This document shows positions 4,323 to 5,280 of a stretch of 5,280 nucleotides of DNA, in pieces. The first letter of the stretch is position 1, and each line of letters opens with the position of its first letter. Origin of the DNA: Thermofilaceae archaeon (GTDB taxonomy: Archaea; Thermoproteota; Thermoprotei; Thermofilales; Thermofilaceae); contig JALURH010000067.1 of NCBI GenBank assembly GCA_027017025.1, positions 1 through 5,280 of the forward strand. Reading direction: 5' to 3'. The position numbers and the translations under genes were made by a program. The notes below the pieces were generated by a model. It had not been told where the DNA came from. It made no database searches and was given only the letters and a program-made list of their open reading frames with translations.

Positions 4323-5042
4323 TTATTCTAGGATGTTTCCATATATGGTTTCTATTCCTAGTTCTCTGGCTCTCTCGTAGGCTTCTCTATCTATATTGAC
4401 GGCTACTACATAGGTTTTAGCTATAGGTTTTTTCAGTATCTTCTCAACAATCTTAGCTTTACTTGGTAGTAACTCTACATGGTCGAGTTCAGCTCTAGAT
4501 TTTACCTCGATAACGTAGACCCTGTCATCCCTCACTAGGACATCTACGTCCACAATCCTCCCTCTAACGCCCGTAACTCTACCATCTACATCCCTAAACC
4601 TAAACTTCTCAACCCTCCCAGGCTCCACACCCCTCCTCTCCAACACCTCACGGAAAATCTCCAACACAGCCTTCTCCAAATCAAAACCCCACCTCCTCCC
4701 CACACTACCTATCGTAACCTCAACCCTTCTCTCAAGCCTCAAGAAGTCCTCTCTAAGACCTCGTATCTCAGCAACTATCTCGTTAAATTTTCTGTCATGT
4801 TCATCTAGCCTCTTTAAAACTTCATTGAATTTTCTGTCATGACTATCTAATCTCCTGACTATTTCATTGAACTTTTTATCATGTTCCTCAAGTCTATCAA
4901 AAACTCTATCTAGTTTTTCGTCATGTTCTCCAAGCCTTTTAAGCACCTCTTTTAAGCCTATTAAGCCTGCTACAGCATACCTAAATTCTCTATCCTTCTC
5001 AAGTAAATTAAGGAACTCCTCCTTCAGTTTAACTCTAGACAC
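4323..5042 (-). CDS. DUF3782-type protein: coiled-coil repeats plus PD-(D/E)XK nuclease-like domain
   Basis: The 239-aa cytoplasmic protein belongs to a family abundant and multi-copy in thermophilic Crenarchaeota. Residues 1-35 are the typical N-terminal segment (EEFLNLLEKDREFRYAVAG). Residues 33-92 are four 14-residue repeats of the type RLDEHDRKFNEIVA that form a coiled coil, followed by more helix to about 107. Residues 117-239 look like a PD-(D/E)XK fold: a helix with acidic residues (DLEKAVLEIF, 121-130), then D165/D167 and E179-x-K181 (VIEVKS) as putative metal-binding and catalytic residues, then a Lys-rich helix and a strand (TYVVAVNI). The biological substrate is not known. The GTG start fits the family N-terminus; an in-frame stop lies six codons upstream, and a TATA box is about 33 bp before the start. 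Base composition changes sharply inside the gene, AT-rich over the coiled coil and GC-rich at about 4555-4740. Confidence 0.88.
   Translation of the reverse strand: MSRVKLKEEFLNLLEKDREFRYAVAGLIGLKEVLKRLGEHDEKLDRVFDRLEEHDKKFNEIVRRLDSHDRKFNEVLKRLDEHDRKFNEIVAEIRGLREDFLRLERRVEVTIGSVGRRWGFDLEKAVLEIFREVLERRGVEPGRVEKFRFRDVDGRVTGVRGRIVDVDVLVRDDRVYVIEVKSRAELDHVELLPSKAKIVEKILKKPIAKTYVVAVNIDREAYERARELGIETIYGNILE
4779..4946 (-). repeat. Four 42-bp units encoding the 14-residue coiled-coil repeat
   Basis: Units at 4779-4820, 4821-4862, 4863-4904 and 4905-4946 each encode one 14-residue turn with a conserved HD(R/K/E)K(F/L) core. The two units at 4779-4862 are most alike at DNA level, sharing ATTTTCTGTCATG, and the unit at 4905-4946 is most diverged. 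The exact 42-bp period points to growth by in-frame duplication. Confidence 0.88.
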
Positions 5043-5070
5043 CCAACCCCCATATAGTTAATCTCGAAAA

Positions 5071-5080
5071 TATTTAAAAA
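5071..5080 (-). promoter_or_regulatory. TATA box of the DUF3782-type gene
   Basis: On the - strand the sequence reads TTTTTAAATA, a good match to the archaeal TATA box, set in an AT-rich island (5064-5085). It predicts transcription from about 5050, giving a leader of only about eight bases before the GTG at 5042, so the mRNA would be nearly leaderless. Confidence 0.65.
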
Positions 5081-5151
5081 TTAAACCGAGACAAAAATAC
5101 CTTCAAGCAGGGCGTTAATGTAGATTGGTATTTTAGCGATAAAGAGAGTGG

Positions 5152-5253
5152 ATGTCTGCAATTATTCCTATAGAGCTATCACGCGCGAAAGTTGTAAGCA
5201 GGGTTGTCGATAGTTTTTCGTTTAAGTGTCTTGAATATTTTTGTTGGTGTTAA
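5152..5253 (+). CDS. Possible 33-codon ORF, weak
   Basis: An ATG at 5152 opens a 33-codon frame (beginning MSAIIPIELSRAKVV, ending ECFWC-like with three Cys in the last nine residues) that stops at 5251-5253. The upstream GAGAGTGG is only a weak ribosome-binding site and no clear TATA box precedes it. The first 20 codons look protein-like and the end does not, so it may be the broken start of a longer gene or chance. The rest of the 5098-5280 stretch shows no RNA gene. Confidence 0.2.
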   Translation: MSAIIPIELSRAKVVSRVVDSFSFKCLEYFCWC

Positions 5254-5261
5254 GGGTTGGG

Positions 5262-5280
5262 GTGGAGAATAGGCTTGAAA
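5262..5280 (+). CDS. Possible gene start running off the right edge
   Basis: GTG at 5262 opens a frame (VENRLE) to the window end. AT-rich TATA-like stretches lie about 30-40 bp upstream (TTTAAGTG at 5221-5228, TTGAATATTTTTG at 5231-5243), and GGTG at 5247-5250 could be a distant ribosome-binding site. Too little is visible to judge the product. Confidence 0.2.

Noticed and set aside
5109..5180. GGGCGTT followed by TAGATTGGTA, resembling the 5' part of a tRNA
   Set aside because: There is no T-arm with GGTTCRANYCC and no matching 3' acceptor strand.

Overview
The window looks like a piece of a hyperthermophilic archaeal chromosome, most likely Thermoproteota (Crenarchaeota) of the Desulfurococcales/Thermoprotei type. 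The grounds are heavy AGG/AGA arginine and ATA isoleucine use, GGTG/GAGGTG ribosome-binding sites, GTG starts, TATA-like boxes at archaeal spacing, very small intergenic gaps, a DUF3782-type coiled-coil/nuclease-fold gene, and several short proteins ending in zinc ribbons. The genus cannot be fixed from the sequence. No rRNA, tRNA, CRISPR array or insertion sequence was found.

Left block (1-2249, + strand): a promoter region leads into three tightly packed genes, very probably one transcription unit. They are a small polytopic membrane protein of unknown family (207-719, true start unclear), a 12-TM-type permease of the ArsB/NhaD/SLC13 ion-transporter superfamily (709-1980, overlapping the first gene by 11 bp), and an 88-aa charged soluble protein (1983-2249). 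The two small proteins may be accessory to the permease, but that rests on position only.

Middle block (2286-4201): three neighbouring genes encode proteins with a C-terminal four-cysteine zinc ribbon on a Pro-rich linker. One is a 4-TM protein on the - strand (2286-2810). The other two form a + strand pair: a PRC-barrel protein (3150-3575) and another 4-TM protein (3590-4201). The two + strand tails are clearly related to each other. Just upstream of the - strand gene lies an exact 48-bp copy of its last 15 codons plus stop, in the same orientation and without a gene in front of it. It is the scar of a tandem duplication, a lost paralogue or a gene-conversion event. The 339-bp gap between the divergent units carries promoters for both sides and a direct/inverted repeat cluster next to the TATA box of the PRC-barrel gene.

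Right block (4323-5280): a - strand DUF3782-type gene combines four 14-residue coiled-coil repeats with a PD-(D/E)XK nuclease-like domain and shows a sharp internal change in base composition. It has its own TATA box. The last 240 bp hold only weak candidates: a 33-codon ORF and a possible gene start running off the edge.

The most interesting points are the cluster of membrane and PRC-barrel proteins with zinc-ribbon tails, the stop-codon-bounded 48-bp duplication, and the first gene, whose protein-like reading frame extends upstream of any ordinary start codon.
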